This document shows, piece after piece, positions 10,857 through 20,294 of a stretch of DNA of 64,000 nt. Position 1 is the stretch's first letter; each line of letters begins with the position of its first letter. The DNA comes from Pasteurella testudinis DSM 23072. Its GTDB lineage: Bacteria; Pseudomonadota; Gammaproteobacteria; Enterobacterales; Pasteurellaceae. Made by a program: the position numbers and the translations under genes. The DNA lies in assembly GCF_900176075.1 (NCBI RefSeq), contig NZ_FWWV01000046.1:62001-126000 (forward strand), read 5' to 3'. The notes under the pieces are model-generated. The model did not search any database. It had not been told where the DNA came from and saw only the letters and a list, made by a program, of their open reading frames with translations.

Positions 10857-11436
10857 TCTGCTTGATTGGCGCAGTCGGGATCTGCGCCGCCAAGCCGCTT
10901 ATTTTACCGCGATATTGTTTATCACCGTGGCGCTGGCGGCGTTGTTACTGGCATCGCTGTTTAATTATCAACAACGGTTGGAAAGCCGTTTGGCGCAACA
11001 GCATCAGCAGCAGACCGCACTTCGCCAACAAAATCAGCAATTGCAACAACAGCTTAACCAACTGCAACAAAATAGTCCTGAAAGTGCGGTGCAACTGATT
11101 CCCGATCAAGCGGTTTTTGCTCAGTTTATTGATTTTCTAAGCCGCCTGCCGCTGTCACAGGGACGCTTGTCGGCGGCAGCGATTCAACCGCAAACCGCAC
11201 ATAACTACCTGATTCAACTGCAAGGCAGCACTCCGTCGCAAACTGAGTTTGAACAATTGCGCAACAGTTTTGAACCCTACTTTCAGCAATCTCCCCTATC
11301 GCCGCAAAACACTGTCAGCGTGCAGTTACAACAGTTTAATTTGCAGCGGCAACGACTGGAATTCAGTTTCGATTTAACCCTGCAACCACTCGAACCGCCC
11401 AATAATCCGGCGCAACAGCAGCCCGAGGAAAAATGA
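10834..11436 (+). CDS. comB: Competence protein ComB (PilN-like)
   Basis: A 200-residue bitopic inner-membrane protein: a short cytoplasmic N-terminus 'MPQQASINLLDWRSRDLRRQ', the PilN-type leader that binds PilM, one membrane segment (about residues 22–43), then a Gln-rich coiled coil and a small periplasmic domain. With ComC it should form the alignment subcomplex of the type IV pilus used in DNA uptake. It corresponds to HofN. It overlaps comA and precedes comC by 16 bp. An uptake sequence lies inside at about 11082. Confidence 0.85.
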   Translation: MPQQASINLLDWRSRDLRRQAAYFTAILFITVALAALLLASLFNYQQRLESRLAQQHQQQTALRQQNQQLQQQLNQLQQNSPESAVQLIPDQAVFAQFIDFLSRLPLSQGRLSAAAIQPQTAHNYLIQLQGSTPSQTEFEQLRNSFEPYFQQSPLSPQNTVSVQLQQFNLQRQRLEFSFDLTLQPLEPPNNPAQQQPEEK

Positions 11437-11452
11437 TATAAGGAAAAAAATC

Positions 11453-11995
11453 ATGCCGTACCGTAACTTACCGCCTTATTCGCCGCTTGCCCGTCTGTTA
11501 TGCGCACCATGGTGGCTAAAGAGCCTGCTATCGTTATGCAGTTTGTTGCTGTTATCCGCTTATCCGTTACTGGAGATCATGCAGTTAAAACAGCAAGCCG
11601 GACAAAATTCCATCATCAATAGCGAGTTACAGCAAGAACAACGGCAGAAACAGCAAATCATCGCCCTGCTGAAACAAAAAGCCGAGTCGGCAAAAATGCA
11701 ACTTGATCCGCAAACCGCCGCCAAAATAGCCACGCTGGATCAAGAATTGCAAAGTGCGGTTGCACAATTTGCCGATTTAACCATTGCCCGCCAGCACTGG
11801 CAGTTTTCCCGTTCGCCGTTATTGCAACTGGAACTGAACGGCAGTTTTTACGCAATTTCACGTTTTTTAATCACCGTTCAGCAACAATTCGGCGAAGTGA
11901 AGCTATTAAGCCTCGCGTTGCAACACCAAGAACAGCAAGCGTTTACCCAAGCAACACTGGCGTTGCTTTTCTCTGAGGAGTCCACCGATGAATAA
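11453..11995 (+). CDS. comC: Competence protein ComC (PilO-like)
   Basis: A 180-residue protein with one membrane segment near residues 22–42 ('LKSLLSLCSLLLLSAYPLLE'), a long Gln/Lys-rich coiled coil (about 45–115) and a short C-terminal periplasmic domain, the plan of PilO/HofO. It probably pairs with ComB in the periplasm. It overlaps comD by 8 bp. AGGAAA precedes the ATG. Confidence 0.8.
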   Translation: MPYRNLPPYSPLARLLCAPWWLKSLLSLCSLLLLSAYPLLEIMQLKQQAGQNSIINSELQQEQRQKQQIIALLKQKAESAKMQLDPQTAAKIATLDQELQSAVAQFADLTIARQHWQFSRSPLLQLELNGSFYAISRFLITVQQQFGEVKLLSLALQHQEQQAFTQATLALLFSEESTDE

Positions 11996-12380
11996 ATTTT
12001 ACCTGACCGCACTTTTATGTGTTTGCTGTCCGGTGCTGGCAACCGACAGCACTTTTGCCGATCCTTTTGTCCTCAAACAATCGGTTGCGACCGTCTCACC
12101 GACAAAAAACGCAATCACGCCACCGGCCGGATCACAATGCACGCCCGATTCGCTGCTATTAATGGACACCTTACCGTTGGAACAGATCAAACCGGTCGGC
12201 TTAATCCGTTATCACGAATATGCGATCGTGCTGTGGGCAACCCCCGACGAGGTGATTATCGACAGTCGTTTACATGATGTGGTGTCGCAACAACAATGGC
12301 AAATTGTCGCCATTGAAGCACAACGGATTCGGCTGCAAAGCTGTCATGATCCGCAATTACAACGCCATATCCATTTATAA
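11988..12380 (+). CDS. comD: Competence protein ComD (PilP/HofP-like)
   Basis: A 130-residue secreted protein with a signal peptide ('MNKFYLTALLCVCCPVLAT') and a small beta-rich C-terminal domain ('LEQIKPVGLIRYHEYAIVLW'), the 'L..hk.VG.i' pattern of PilP-type pilot proteins linking the inner-membrane complex to the secretin. Cysteines in the mature part (for example in 'GSQCTPDS' and 'LQSCHD') could form a disulfide. Position between comC and comE supports the assignment. Confidence 0.8.
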   Translation: MNKFYLTALLCVCCPVLATDSTFADPFVLKQSVATVSPTKNAITPPAGSQCTPDSLLLMDTLPLEQIKPVGLIRYHEYAIVLWATPDEVIIDSRLHDVVSQQQWQIVAIEAQRIRLQSCHDPQLQRHIHL

Positions 12381-12421
12381 CCCGACGGAAAACTTGAACA
12401 AAAAACTTGAAAGGAAATACC

Positions 12422-13831
12422 ATGACTTTTTTACGCTCGCTGCTAACCATGTTATTTTTTATCGCGCTCAAAAGTGCGGTCGCTACAGATTCAGACGCAC
12501 AAAACCGCACTTTCGCCCTTAGCTTGAAACAAGCGCCGTTAATCGGCACCCTACACTATCTGGCGCAGCAGCAAGACATCAATTTGGTGCTGGACGACAA
12601 CCTAAAAGGCAATATCAGCCTGCATTTGCAACAGACCGATTTTGTACAAGTCCTGAACGCCGTCAGTAAAATTCATCAATTGGAGGTTGAAAAGTTCGAG
12701 GGCAACTATTTTGTCAGTTTACAAACCACGCCAAAACCGACCTCACCCTCCCTTTCCAGCACACTTAAACCCGATAGCGCCCGACAAGCCGGCGCAATGT
12801 TGCAAACCGTCAGCATACCGCTGCAACACGCCAAGGCCGCCGAGGTGATGCAATCACTCACCGGCGGTAACGGCTCATTTTTGTCCGCCGACGGCAGCAT
12901 AACCTTTGACGAACGCAGCAACCGTTTGATTATTCAGGAACTTGCCGCCAATATTGCCCGTTTGCGCCCGCTTATCCAACAGCTGGATCAACCGACCCGA
13001 CAAATATTAATCGAAGCCCGAATCGTCACCATCAGCGATGAAAGTCTGCGTGAATTGGGCGTGCGCTGGGGTCTGTTCGAACCGAATGCACAGGCACACC
13101 GTGTTGCCGGCAGTTTGAATGCCAACGGATTTGCCGATCTGGAAAACAATCTGAACATCAATTTCGGCAGCGAATACAGCAATGCCGCCAGCGTATCGTT
13201 ACAAGTTGCCAAAATTAACAGCCGCTTACTGGATCTGGAACTCACCGCACTTGAGCGCGAAAACAATGTCAATATTATCGCCAGTCCCCGTTTGCTGACC
13301 ACCAATAAACGCAGCGCCAGCATCAAACAGGGTACGGAAATTCCTTATATCGTCAATAACACACGCAACGAAACGCAAAGCGTCGAATTTCGCGACGCCG
13401 TGCTCGGCTTGGACGTAACCCCGCATATTTCCCAAGACAACACGATTCTGCTCGACTTGATGATCAGTCAAAACTCTCCCGGCAACAGCGTGGCTTACGG
13501 CAATAATCAAATGACCACCATTGACAAACAGGAGATTCAAACGCAAGTGTCCGCCCGCAACGGCGAAACGATTGTACTTGGCGGTGTATTCCACGACACG
13601 CTTGTTGACGGACAGGATAAAGTGCCGCTGTTGGGCGATATTCCCGGCATAAAGCATTTGTTCGGCAAAGAAACCAAACGTCATGCAAAACGTGAACTGG
13701 TGATTTTTGTCACGCCGCATATTGTCAATCCGAATACCTCGCCGACTCGCGAACGCCAACAAAATTCCGCCGTCAAAAAGGCAAATACTCCGGCAACCAA
13801 CCCGAAACGCCCGTTCCTTTATGGCTTTTAA
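12422..13831 (+). CDS. comE: Competence secretin ComE (PilQ/HofQ-like)
   Basis: The outer-membrane channel through which the uptake pilus and DNA pass. I start at the ATG at 12422, with AAAGGAAA upstream, giving 469 residues. There is a signal peptide ('MTFLRSLLTMLFFIALKSAV'), an STN domain (about 30–90, 'LHYLAQQQDINLVLDDNLKG'), a secretin N domain around 'LQHAKAAEVMQSL', and the C-terminal secretin barrel with 'GTEIPYIV', 'LDVTPHI' and the closing 'ELVIFVTPHIV'. An uptake sequence lies inside the signal peptide coding region. No comF follows. Confidence 0.93.
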   Translation: MTFLRSLLTMLFFIALKSAVATDSDAQNRTFALSLKQAPLIGTLHYLAQQQDINLVLDDNLKGNISLHLQQTDFVQVLNAVSKIHQLEVEKFEGNYFVSLQTTPKPTSPSLSSTLKPDSARQAGAMLQTVSIPLQHAKAAEVMQSLTGGNGSFLSADGSITFDERSNRLIIQELAANIARLRPLIQQLDQPTRQILIEARIVTISDESLRELGVRWGLFEPNAQAHRVAGSLNANGFADLENNLNINFGSEYSNAASVSLQVAKINSRLLDLELTALERENNVNIIASPRLLTTNKRSASIKQGTEIPYIVNNTRNETQSVEFRDAVLGLDVTPHISQDNTILLDLMISQNSPGNSVAYGNNQMTTIDKQEIQTQVSARNGETIVLGGVFHDTLVDGQDKVPLLGDIPGIKHLFGKETKRHAKRELVIFVTPHIVNPNTSPTRERQQNSAVKKANTPATNPKRPFLYGF

Positions 13832-14090
13832 GTCAGGAATTGGGTTTTTTTCCTTGTTTTATTAATTAAAAAAGGAAATATCAGGTCAGGAGGTTGAAAA
13901 CAAGGTCGGTTTATTGCGATAATTACTCCCTTAAATTAAAAGTTGAAGCTCATGGAGTATGTTATCGTTTAAACTGCCGTTTCTTCGCGTATGAAGCCGG
14001 CAATGAATATCTCCCTTCTTTATTCCTTCAACAACATGTTTGCATCAGCAAATCTCATTAATCATTTAATTAACAAGAATATAAAATAAC

Positions 14091-14639
14091 ATGGCTGAAA
14101 AACGTAATATATTTTTAATCGGACCGATGGGCGCCGGAAAAAGCACTATCGGTCGCCAATTGGCTCAGATCCTTGGAATGGAATTTATTGATTCCGACAG
14201 TGAAATCGAACAACGTGCCGGCGCTGATATCAGCTGGATCTTCGACGTTGAAGGCGAAAGCGGTTTCCGTAAACGGGAAGAACGTATCATTAACGAATTA
14301 ACCCAACTGCAAGGCGTGGTGCTATCCACCGGCGGCGGCGCGATTCTGTCAAAAGACACGCGCAACCATTTATCGGCACGCGGTATCGTCGTTTATTTGG
14401 AAACCACCGTGGATAAACAACATCAGCGCACGCTGCGTGACAAAAAACGTCCGTTACTGCAAGATGTAACCGATCCGCGTCAGGTATTGGAAGATTTGGC
14501 GAAAATACGCAATCCGCTGTATGAAGAAATCGCCGACATCACCATGAGCACCGATGAACAGAATGCCAAAACCATGGCAAACCAATTGATTGACCGCTTG
14601 GACGCATTTTCTTCGGTCAATTCGCCGCTAACCGATTAA
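14091..14639 (+). CDS. aroK: Shikimate kinase
   Basis: AroK phosphorylates shikimate at the 3-hydroxyl in the chorismate pathway. The 182-residue protein has the Walker A loop '[11 protein letters not shown]' (residues 11–21), the shikimate-binding '[11 protein letters not shown]' and 'STGGGAILS', and the lid '[10 protein letters not shown]'. It lies 57 bp before aroB, the usual pair. The 259-bp gap before it shows no gene and no strong signal. It follows the competence operon as aroK follows hofQ in E. coli. Confidence 0.97.
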   Translation: MAEKRNIFLIGPMGAGKSTIGRQLAQILGMEFIDSDSEIEQRAGADISWIFDVEGESGFRKREERIINELTQLQGVVLSTGGGAILSKDTRNHLSARGIVVYLETTVDKQHQRTLRDKKRPLLQDVTDPRQVLEDLAKIRNPLYEEIADITMSTDEQNAKTMANQLIDRLDAFSSVNSPLTD

Positions 14640-14696
14640 GCAAGATTGAAAATCAAGCGATAATAAAACCTGTTCCACCTAACCAGAGAGCGCAAC

Positions 14697-15788
14697 ATGA
14701 TTGAAGTCAATGTCGAACTGAAAGATCGCCGTTATCCGATTCGCATCGGAGCCAATATTCTGGCTGCAAGCGACAGCTACGCACCGTTAAAGTGCGGTGA
14801 CAAAGTCATGATTGTATCTAACCCGACCGTTGCCGAACACTATCTGGCAACCGTCAGCGACAGCCTGCAACGGCTAGGCTGTCAGGTGGAATCGGTGTTG
14901 ATTCCCGACGGCGAACAGTACAAAACGTTAGACTCGTTAAACCTGATCTTTACCGCACTTTTGCAAGCCAATCACGGCCGCGACACGACCATCGTCGCAC
15001 TCGGCGGCGGTGTAGTCGGTGATGTGGCGGGCTTTGCCGCCGCCAGTTATCAACGCAGCGTGCGCTTAATGCAGATTCCGACCACGCTGTTGTCGCAAGT
15101 CGACTCCTCGGTCGGCGGCAAAACCGGCGTAAACCACGCACTGGGTAAAAATATGATCGGTGCGTTTTATCAGCCTTGCGCCGTGATTATCGACAGCACA
15201 ACCTTAAATACGTTGCCAAAACGCGAAGTTTTTGCCGGTTTAGCGGAAGTGATCAAATACGGTGCGATTCTGGACTCCGCCTTTTTCGAATGGTTGGAAA
15301 GCAATATCGACGATCTGGTCGCCCTACAGCCGCAAAAATTACAGTATTGCATTCAACGCTGCTGCGAACTGAAAGCCGATGTTGTGGCGCGTGACGAAAC
15401 CGAACAAGGCGATCGCGCCTTGCTGAATTTGGGGCACACCTTCGGCCATGCGATTGAAACCCATTTGGGCTACGGCAGCTGGCTACACGGCGAAGCCGTT
15501 GCGGTCGGAATGCTAATGGCCGCCGATTTATCCCACCAGTTAGGCGATTTGAGCCGTCAAGACGTTTTCCGTCTGGAAAAACTATTGGTGCACGCCAATC
15601 TGCCGACGGTATCGCCGGACGGTATGACCGCCGATGATTATCTGCCGTTGATGATGCGTGACAAAAAAGTGTTGGCGGGCAAATTGCGTTTGGTTTTGCT
15701 GAAAAAATTGGGGCAAGCCTATGTTGCAAGCGACAACGATGCGCAGCAAGTCAGACAAGCTATCGAAAACTGCAGCCAGTTTGACTAA
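14697..15788 (+). CDS. aroB: 3-dehydroquinate synthase
   Basis: AroB converts DAHP to 3-dehydroquinate, the second step of the shikimate pathway, using NAD and a divalent metal. The 363-residue protein shows '[20 protein letters not shown]' (NAD binding, about residue 100), '[20 protein letters not shown]', and metal ligands in 'AEVIKYG' and '[10 protein letters not shown]'. An AGAG ribosome site precedes the ATG. It ends 6 bp before dam, so the two are probably co-transcribed. Confidence 0.98.
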   Translation: MIEVNVELKDRRYPIRIGANILAASDSYAPLKCGDKVMIVSNPTVAEHYLATVSDSLQRLGCQVESVLIPDGEQYKTLDSLNLIFTALLQANHGRDTTIVALGGGVVGDVAGFAAASYQRSVRLMQIPTTLLSQVDSSVGGKTGVNHALGKNMIGAFYQPCAVIIDSTTLNTLPKREVFAGLAEVIKYGAILDSAFFEWLESNIDDLVALQPQKLQYCIQRCCELKADVVARDETEQGDRALLNLGHTFGHAIETHLGYGSWLHGEAVAVGMLMAADLSHQLGDLSRQDVFRLEKLLVHANLPTVSPDGMTADDYLPLMMRDKKVLAGKLRLVLLKKLGQAYVASDNDAQQVRQAIENCSQFD

Positions 15789-15794
15789 CGCCTG

Positions 15795-16691
15795 ATGTCC
15801 ACCACCGCCAACAACCTGCCTAAACACCGCCCTTTTTTAAAATGGGCCGGTGGTAAATTTCGTCTGACCGATGAAATCAACCGCTTGTTGCCAAAAAATA
15901 AAGATACCCTGCTTGAACCTTTTGTCGGCGCCGGATCGGTTTTTTTAAACACCCGCTTTAAGCACTACATTCTGGCGGATTTAAACGCCGATTTGATTAA
16001 TCTGTTCAATACCGTAAAACAAGATCCGGAACATTTTATCAGCGAAAGCCGCAAACTGTTCCAGCACGCCGATGCCAACAGCGCCCATTTTTATTATCTG
16101 AAACGGGAAGAATTTAACCGCACTTTGGATATTTTTCAGCGTTCGGTGCTGTTTTTATACTTAAACCGCTTCGGTTATAACGGGCTTTGCCGCTATAACA
16201 GCAAACAACAGTTTAACGTGCCGTTCGGCGCTTACGTCAAACCTTATTTTCCGGAAGATGAGATTCGTTACTTCAGCCATAAAGCGCAAAGTGCCGAATT
16301 TATTTGCGCCGCCTTCCACGACAGTTTTGGCTATATCGGCAATAACAGCGTGGTATATTGCGATCCGCCGTATGCGCCGTTGCCGCAAAATTCCAATTTT
16401 ACCCATTACGCTGGCAACGGCTTTAATTTGGAACAACAACAAGAGCTGGCTAATTTGGCGCGCCACTATTCGCAGCTGCACCACACCACGGTGCTGATTT
16501 CCAACCACGATACGCCTTTTACCCGTAAAATTTATCACGGCGCCAAGCTTAACAAACTCATGGTGCAGCGGCATATCAGCCAAAATGGAGAAAACCGCGG
16601 CAAGGTCAGTGAATTGATTGCGATTTTTAAACCGCGCAAAAACCGTGTGCCTGATCCTCAGGCGACTACAACGAAGCCAATTCAGGATTGA
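15795..16691 (+). CDS. dam: Dam adenine-N6 methyltransferase (GATC)
   Basis: Dam methylates adenine in GATC, marking strands for mismatch repair and timing replication. It has the SAM-binding motif I 'FLKWAGGKFRL' and 'EPFVGAGSVFLN', and the catalytic 'DPPY' at residues 190–193. At 298 residues it is somewhat longer than E. coli Dam (278). The last part ('RKNRVPDPQATTTKPIQD') is unlike the family and its final 8 codons are read antisense to dciA (26-bp convergent overlap). It follows aroB with no damX between. Confidence 0.95.
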   Translation: MSTTANNLPKHRPFLKWAGGKFRLTDEINRLLPKNKDTLLEPFVGAGSVFLNTRFKHYILADLNADLINLFNTVKQDPEHFISESRKLFQHADANSAHFYYLKREEFNRTLDIFQRSVLFLYLNRFGYNGLCRYNSKQQFNVPFGAYVKPYFPEDEIRYFSHKAQSAEFICAAFHDSFGYIGNNSVVYCDPPYAPLPQNSNFTHYAGNGFNLEQQQELANLARHYSQLHHTTVLISNHDTPFTRKIYHGAKLNKLMVQRHISQNGENRGKVSELIAIFKPRKNRVPDPQATTTKPIQD

Positions 16692-16974
16692 TCTTCAAAG
16701 CCAGCTGTTGCACCTCGGGAAAAGCCTGTTGCACCAACCCCAGCAATTCCGTCCGGCGGAACAAAATCGCTTGCCTCAACATGGCATTTTGCACCTCGCA
16801 GTGCAGTACGCCATCTCGAATATTCGCCACCCGAAACCGCCCTTTAAACTGCGGCGGAAAAGTATCCTGCAATTTGCGGTTTAATTCGCTGAGAAAAAGC
16901 CCGCGTTTTGCAATCTCAGCAAATTGGCTTTTTTCAACAATATCAGTGATGTTTTTCATTTTATTGTTGCGCAT
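16666..16974 (-). CDS. dciA: DciA-like (DUF721) protein
   Basis: A 102-residue protein of the DUF721 family: 'LNRKLQDTFPPQFKGRFRVA' then 'VLHCEVQNAMLRQAILFRRT'. DciA recruits or loads the replicative helicase DnaB in bacteria lacking DnaC-type loaders. It has a KH-like fold with no catalytic motif. It diverges from secM, as DUF721 genes do beside secA in several gammaproteobacteria. The start may be the ATG at 16974 or the one at 16959. Its 3' end overlaps dam. Confidence 0.8.
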   Translation of the reverse strand: MRNNKMKNITDIVEKSQFAEIAKRGLFLSELNRKLQDTFPPQFKGRFRVANIRDGVLHCEVQNAMLRQAILFRRTELLGLVQQAFPEVQQLALKINPELASL

Positions 16975-17132
16975 AGCTTGTTTTTTACGGTCTTCGCCCT
17001 TATATGTGAAAAATCGGGATAATCCGGCAACGAATCAAAGATTATTCGTGCCGTATATGACATTGTGTCGGCTATGCACTATAATAGCACGATATTTTGA
17101 ACGCTAAAGCGTTAAGCACAGGCTAAACATTA

Positions 17133-17450
17133 ATGAATCTGTTACAGGCATACCGTAAACCGCACTTTTGGTCGCAATTCCTGCTGGGAATCATTGCGAT
17201 TTTATCCGTGCCGGTTAATGCCGCCACAAATCAGGCACAGCCAACCTATAACCAAACCTGTCAACAGATCCAACAAGCCGAGCAAAACCAACCGCTTCCA
17301 GCGGCTTTCTATCAACAGCAACAATCTCAAGCCCAACGGCAACAAAGTGCGGTTCCGTTGCCGGCGGCAAGGCCGCTATCTCCGCGTTTGCTCGCCCAAT
17401 CTGCATTCAAAACCGTTCCGCCGATTCGCGCCGGGCCGCAATACCTTTAA
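17133..17450 (+). CDS. secM: SecM-like secretion monitor with short arrest motif
   Basis: A 105-residue leader-type protein with a signal peptide (basic 'AYRKPHFW', hydrophobic 'FLLGIIAILSVPV', likely cleavage after 'VNA') and a Gln-rich middle. It ends '…FKTVPPIRAGPQYL'. E. coli SecM stalls the ribosome at FxxxxWIxxxxGIRAGP to induce secA when export is slow. Here only the IRAGP core with a nearby Phe (F92) and PP is present, the arrest Pro being P102 (codon 17436–17438). Shorter arrest motifs are known for Mannheimia-type SecM. It lies 94 bp before secA. Confidence 0.85.
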   Translation: MNLLQAYRKPHFWSQFLLGIIAILSVPVNAATNQAQPTYNQTCQQIQQAEQNQPLPAAFYQQQQSQAQRQQSAVPLPAARPLSPRLLAQSAFKTVPPIRAGPQYL

Positions 17451-17544
17451 TTTCGTCCTGAACCGCACTTTTATGCGGTTAATATAACCACAATTTGCCG
17501 CTGCAAATTGATCGAATTATTCCATTAATAAATGAAGAAAAAAT
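17451..17544 (+). promoter_or_regulatory. secM–secA intergenic leader with two hairpins
   Basis: Two perfect hairpins lie between secM and secA: AACCGCA/TGCGGTT (17461–17480, built on an uptake sequence) and CAATTTGC/GCAAATTG (17491–17510, CGCT loop). In E. coli a ribosome stalled on secM melts a hairpin that hides the secA ribosome site. Here the secA site (GAAGAA near 17534–17539) lies downstream of both, so masking would need further pairing that I cannot show. Confidence 0.5.
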
Positions 17545-20238
17545 ATGTTAAGAACGATTGCAACCAAATTATTCGGCAGCCGTAACGATCGTGTTTTACG
17601 CCGCCTGAACAAACGTGTCAACCAAATCAACCAACTGGAAGCGGAATACCAAGCGCTGAGCGACGAACAATTAAAAGGCAAAACCGCCGAATTTAAAGCC
17701 CGTTTGGAAAAAGGCGAAACGCTGGAAAAAATCCTGCCGGAAGCCTTCGCCACCGTGCGCGAAGCCTGTCAACGCACCATGGGTATGCGCCCGTTTGATG
17801 TGCAACTGCTCGGCGGCATGATCTTAAATGACCGCTGCATCGCCGAAATGCGTACCGGCGAAGGGAAAACCTTGACCGCTACTCTGCCCTGCTATCTGAA
17901 TGCCCTGACCGGTCGCGGCGTGCACGTTGTGACCGTCAATGACTACTTGGCACGCCGCGATGCGGAAACCAACCGTCCATTATTTGAATTTTTAGGCATG
18001 ACCGTCGGAGTGAATATTCCGGGATTATCGCCTGAACAAAAGCGTGCCGCTTACGCCGCCGATGTGACCTATGCTACCAACAGCGAACTGGGATTTGATT
18101 ACCTGCGTGACAATCTGGCACATTCGCCGCAAGACCGTTTCCAACGCCCGTTATATTATGCGCTGGTCGATGAGGTGGATTCGATTTTAATCGACGAGGC
18201 GCGTACCCCGCTGATTATCTCCGGACAGGCGGAAGACAGCTCCGAGTTGTATATCGCCATCGACAAATTGATTCCGAAACTGGTGTTCCAAGAAAAAGAG
18301 GACAGCGAAGAGTATCAAGGCGACGGCGACTACACGCTCGATCTGAAAAACAAGCAGGCGTTTTTAACCGAACGCGGCCAAGAGAAAATCGAAAGTCTGC
18401 TTACCGAAGCCGATTTGATGAAAGAGGGCGATTCGCTGTATTCGCCGTCGAAAGTGACCCTATTACACCACGTTTACGCCGCCTTGCGCGCCCACACCCT
18501 GTTCGAGCGCAACGTGGACTATATCGTCAAAGACGGCGAAATCGTGATCGTGGACGAACACACCGGCCGTACCATGCAAGGACGCCGTTGGTCGGAAGGC
18601 TTGCATCAGGCGATCGAAGCCAAAGAGAATGTCAAAATTCAGAGCGAAAACCAAACCACCGCCTCGATTACTTACCAAAACTATTTCCGGTTATACGAGA
18701 AATTGGCGGGTATGACCGGTACGGCGGATACGGAAGCCTTTGAATTCCAACAAATTTACGGCTTGGAAACCATTGTCGTGCCGACTAACCGTCCGATGAT
18801 TCGTGACGACCGTACCGATTTGATGTACAAAAACGAAGAAGACAAATTCAACGCCATTGTCGCCGATATTAAAGAGGCGGTGGCACGCAACCAGCCGGTT
18901 CTGGTCGGTACGATCTCAATCGAAAAATCCGAATTGTTATCGCAAACCTTAACCAAAGCAGGGATTAAGCATAATGTATTGAATGCCAAATTCCACGCAC
19001 AAGAAGCGGAAATCGTCGCCAATGCCGGTGAGCCGGGGGCGGTGACCATCGCCACTAACATGGCGGGACGCGGAACGGATATCGTATTGGGCGGTAACTG
19101 GCGTGCCGAAGTGGCGAAACTGGAGAACCCGAGCGAAGAACAGATCGCCAAAATCAAAGCCGATTGGGAAGTACGCAACAAAACGGTGATGGACGCCGGC
19201 GGTTTGCATATCATCGGCACCGAACGCCATGAATCGCGCCGTATCGACAACCAGTTGCGCGGTCGTTCCGGCCGTCAGGGCGATCCGGGTTCTTCGCGTT
19301 TTTACCTGTCGTTAGACGATGCCTTAATGCGGATTTATCTTAACGAAGGTAAATTAAACATGATGCGCAAGGCCTTCAGTGAGCCGGGCGAAGCGCTGGA
19401 ATCCAAACTGTTGGCAAAAGTGATCGCCAGTGCGCAAGCCAAAGTGGAAGCACACAACTTTGACGGCCGTAAAAACCTGTTGCAATTTGACGATGTCGCC
19501 AACGATCAACGCCACGCCATTTATGCGCAACGCAACGACTTGTTGGATCATGAGGATATTTCCGAAACAATCAATGTGATCCGTGAAGACGTACTGAACA
19601 GCGTCATCGATCAATATATTCCGCCGCAATCCTTAGAAGAGCTGTGGAATGTGGAAGGCTTGGAAAAACGCCTGCAAAGCGATTTTGCCCTTGATCTGCC
19701 GCTGACCAAATGGCTGGAAGAGGACAACAGCCTGCACGAAGAAAATCTGCGCGAGCGTATTTTGAGCGCTGCAGTTAGCGAACATCAACGCAAGGAAGAA
19801 TTGGTCGGGGCTGAAAATATGCGCTCCTTTGAAAAAGGGCTGATGTTGCAAATTTTAGACGAACTTTGGAAAGAACATCTGGCGGCAATGGATCACTTGC
19901 GCCGTGGGATCCATCTGCGCGGTTATGCGCAAAAAGATCCGAAGCAGGAATATAAAAAGGAATCTTTCCAAATGTTCACCGAAATGCTGGATACGCTGAA
20001 ACTCACCGTCATCAGCACCTTGAGCAAAGTGCAAGTGCGTACGCAGGAAGAGGTGGAAGAAGCCGAGCGGTTGCGCCGTGAAGCGGCCGAGCGCCAAGCG
20101 GCGGCACTGCAATATCACCAACACGGCGAAGAAGCCGGCGCTGAAAACGAGGGCGAAGTGCAAAAAGTCAGCCGCAATGCTCCTTGTCCGTGCGGTTCGG
20201 GTAAAAAATATAAATACTGCCACGGACGCATTAAATAA
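17545..20238 (+). CDS. secA: Protein translocase ATPase SecA
   Basis: SecA drives secretory proteins through SecYEG by ATP hydrolysis at the inner membrane. The 897-residue protein has Walker A 'MRTGEGKT' with Lys108, Walker B '[19 protein letters not shown]', the '[14 protein letters not shown]' motor motif, and the C-terminal zinc motif '[14 protein letters not shown]' that binds SecB. It follows secM, which is expected to tune its translation. It is followed by an intrinsic terminator and mutT. Confidence 0.99.
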   Translation: MLRTIATKLFGSRNDRVLRRLNKRVNQINQLEAEYQALSDEQLKGKTAEFKARLEKGETLEKILPEAFATVREACQRTMGMRPFDVQLLGGMILNDRCIAEMRTGEGKTLTATLPCYLNALTGRGVHVVTVNDYLARRDAETNRPLFEFLGMTVGVNIPGLSPEQKRAAYAADVTYATNSELGFDYLRDNLAHSPQDRFQRPLYYALVDEVDSILIDEARTPLIISGQAEDSSELYIAIDKLIPKLVFQEKEDSEEYQGDGDYTLDLKNKQAFLTERGQEKIESLLTEADLMKEGDSLYSPSKVTLLHHVYAALRAHTLFERNVDYIVKDGEIVIVDEHTGRTMQGRRWSEGLHQAIEAKENVKIQSENQTTASITYQNYFRLYEKLAGMTGTADTEAFEFQQIYGLETIVVPTNRPMIRDDRTDLMYKNEEDKFNAIVADIKEAVARNQPVLVGTISIEKSELLSQTLTKAGIKHNVLNAKFHAQEAEIVANAGEPGAVTIATNMAGRGTDIVLGGNWRAEVAKLENPSEEQIAKIKADWEVRNKTVMDAGGLHIIGTERHESRRIDNQLRGRSGRQGDPGSSRFYLSLDDALMRIYLNEGKLNMMRKAFSEPGEALESKLLAKVIASAQAKVEAHNFDGRKNLLQFDDVANDQRHAIYAQRNDLLDHEDISETINVIREDVLNSVIDQYIPPQSLEELWNVEGLEKRLQSDFALDLPLTKWLEEDNSLHEENLRERILSAAVSEHQRKEELVGAENMRSFEKGLMLQILDELWKEHLAAMDHLRRGIHLRGYAQKDPKQEYKKESFQMFTEMLDTLKLTVISTLSKVQVRTQEEVEEAERLRREAAERQAAALQYHQHGEEAGAENEGEVQKVSRNAPCPCGSGKKYKYCHGRIK

Positions 20239-20252
20239 TATTAACAAACAAA

Positions 20253-20278
20253 AAAGGCAGGATTTTCCTGCCTTTTAC
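20253..20278 (+). terminator. secA terminator
   Basis: AAAGGCAGG (20253–20261) and CCTGCCTTT (20267–20275) form a perfect 9-bp stem with an ATTTT loop, ending in a T-tract. It lies 14 bp after the secA stop and before mutT, so mutT expression depends on read-through or its own promoter. Confidence 0.85.
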
Positions 20279-20294
20279 TTTCGACGGAAAAACA

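Noticed and set aside
13845-13885. A terminator after comE (TTTCCTT…AAGGAAA)
   Set aside because: The stem is short and AT-rich, and no T-run follows on the plus strand.
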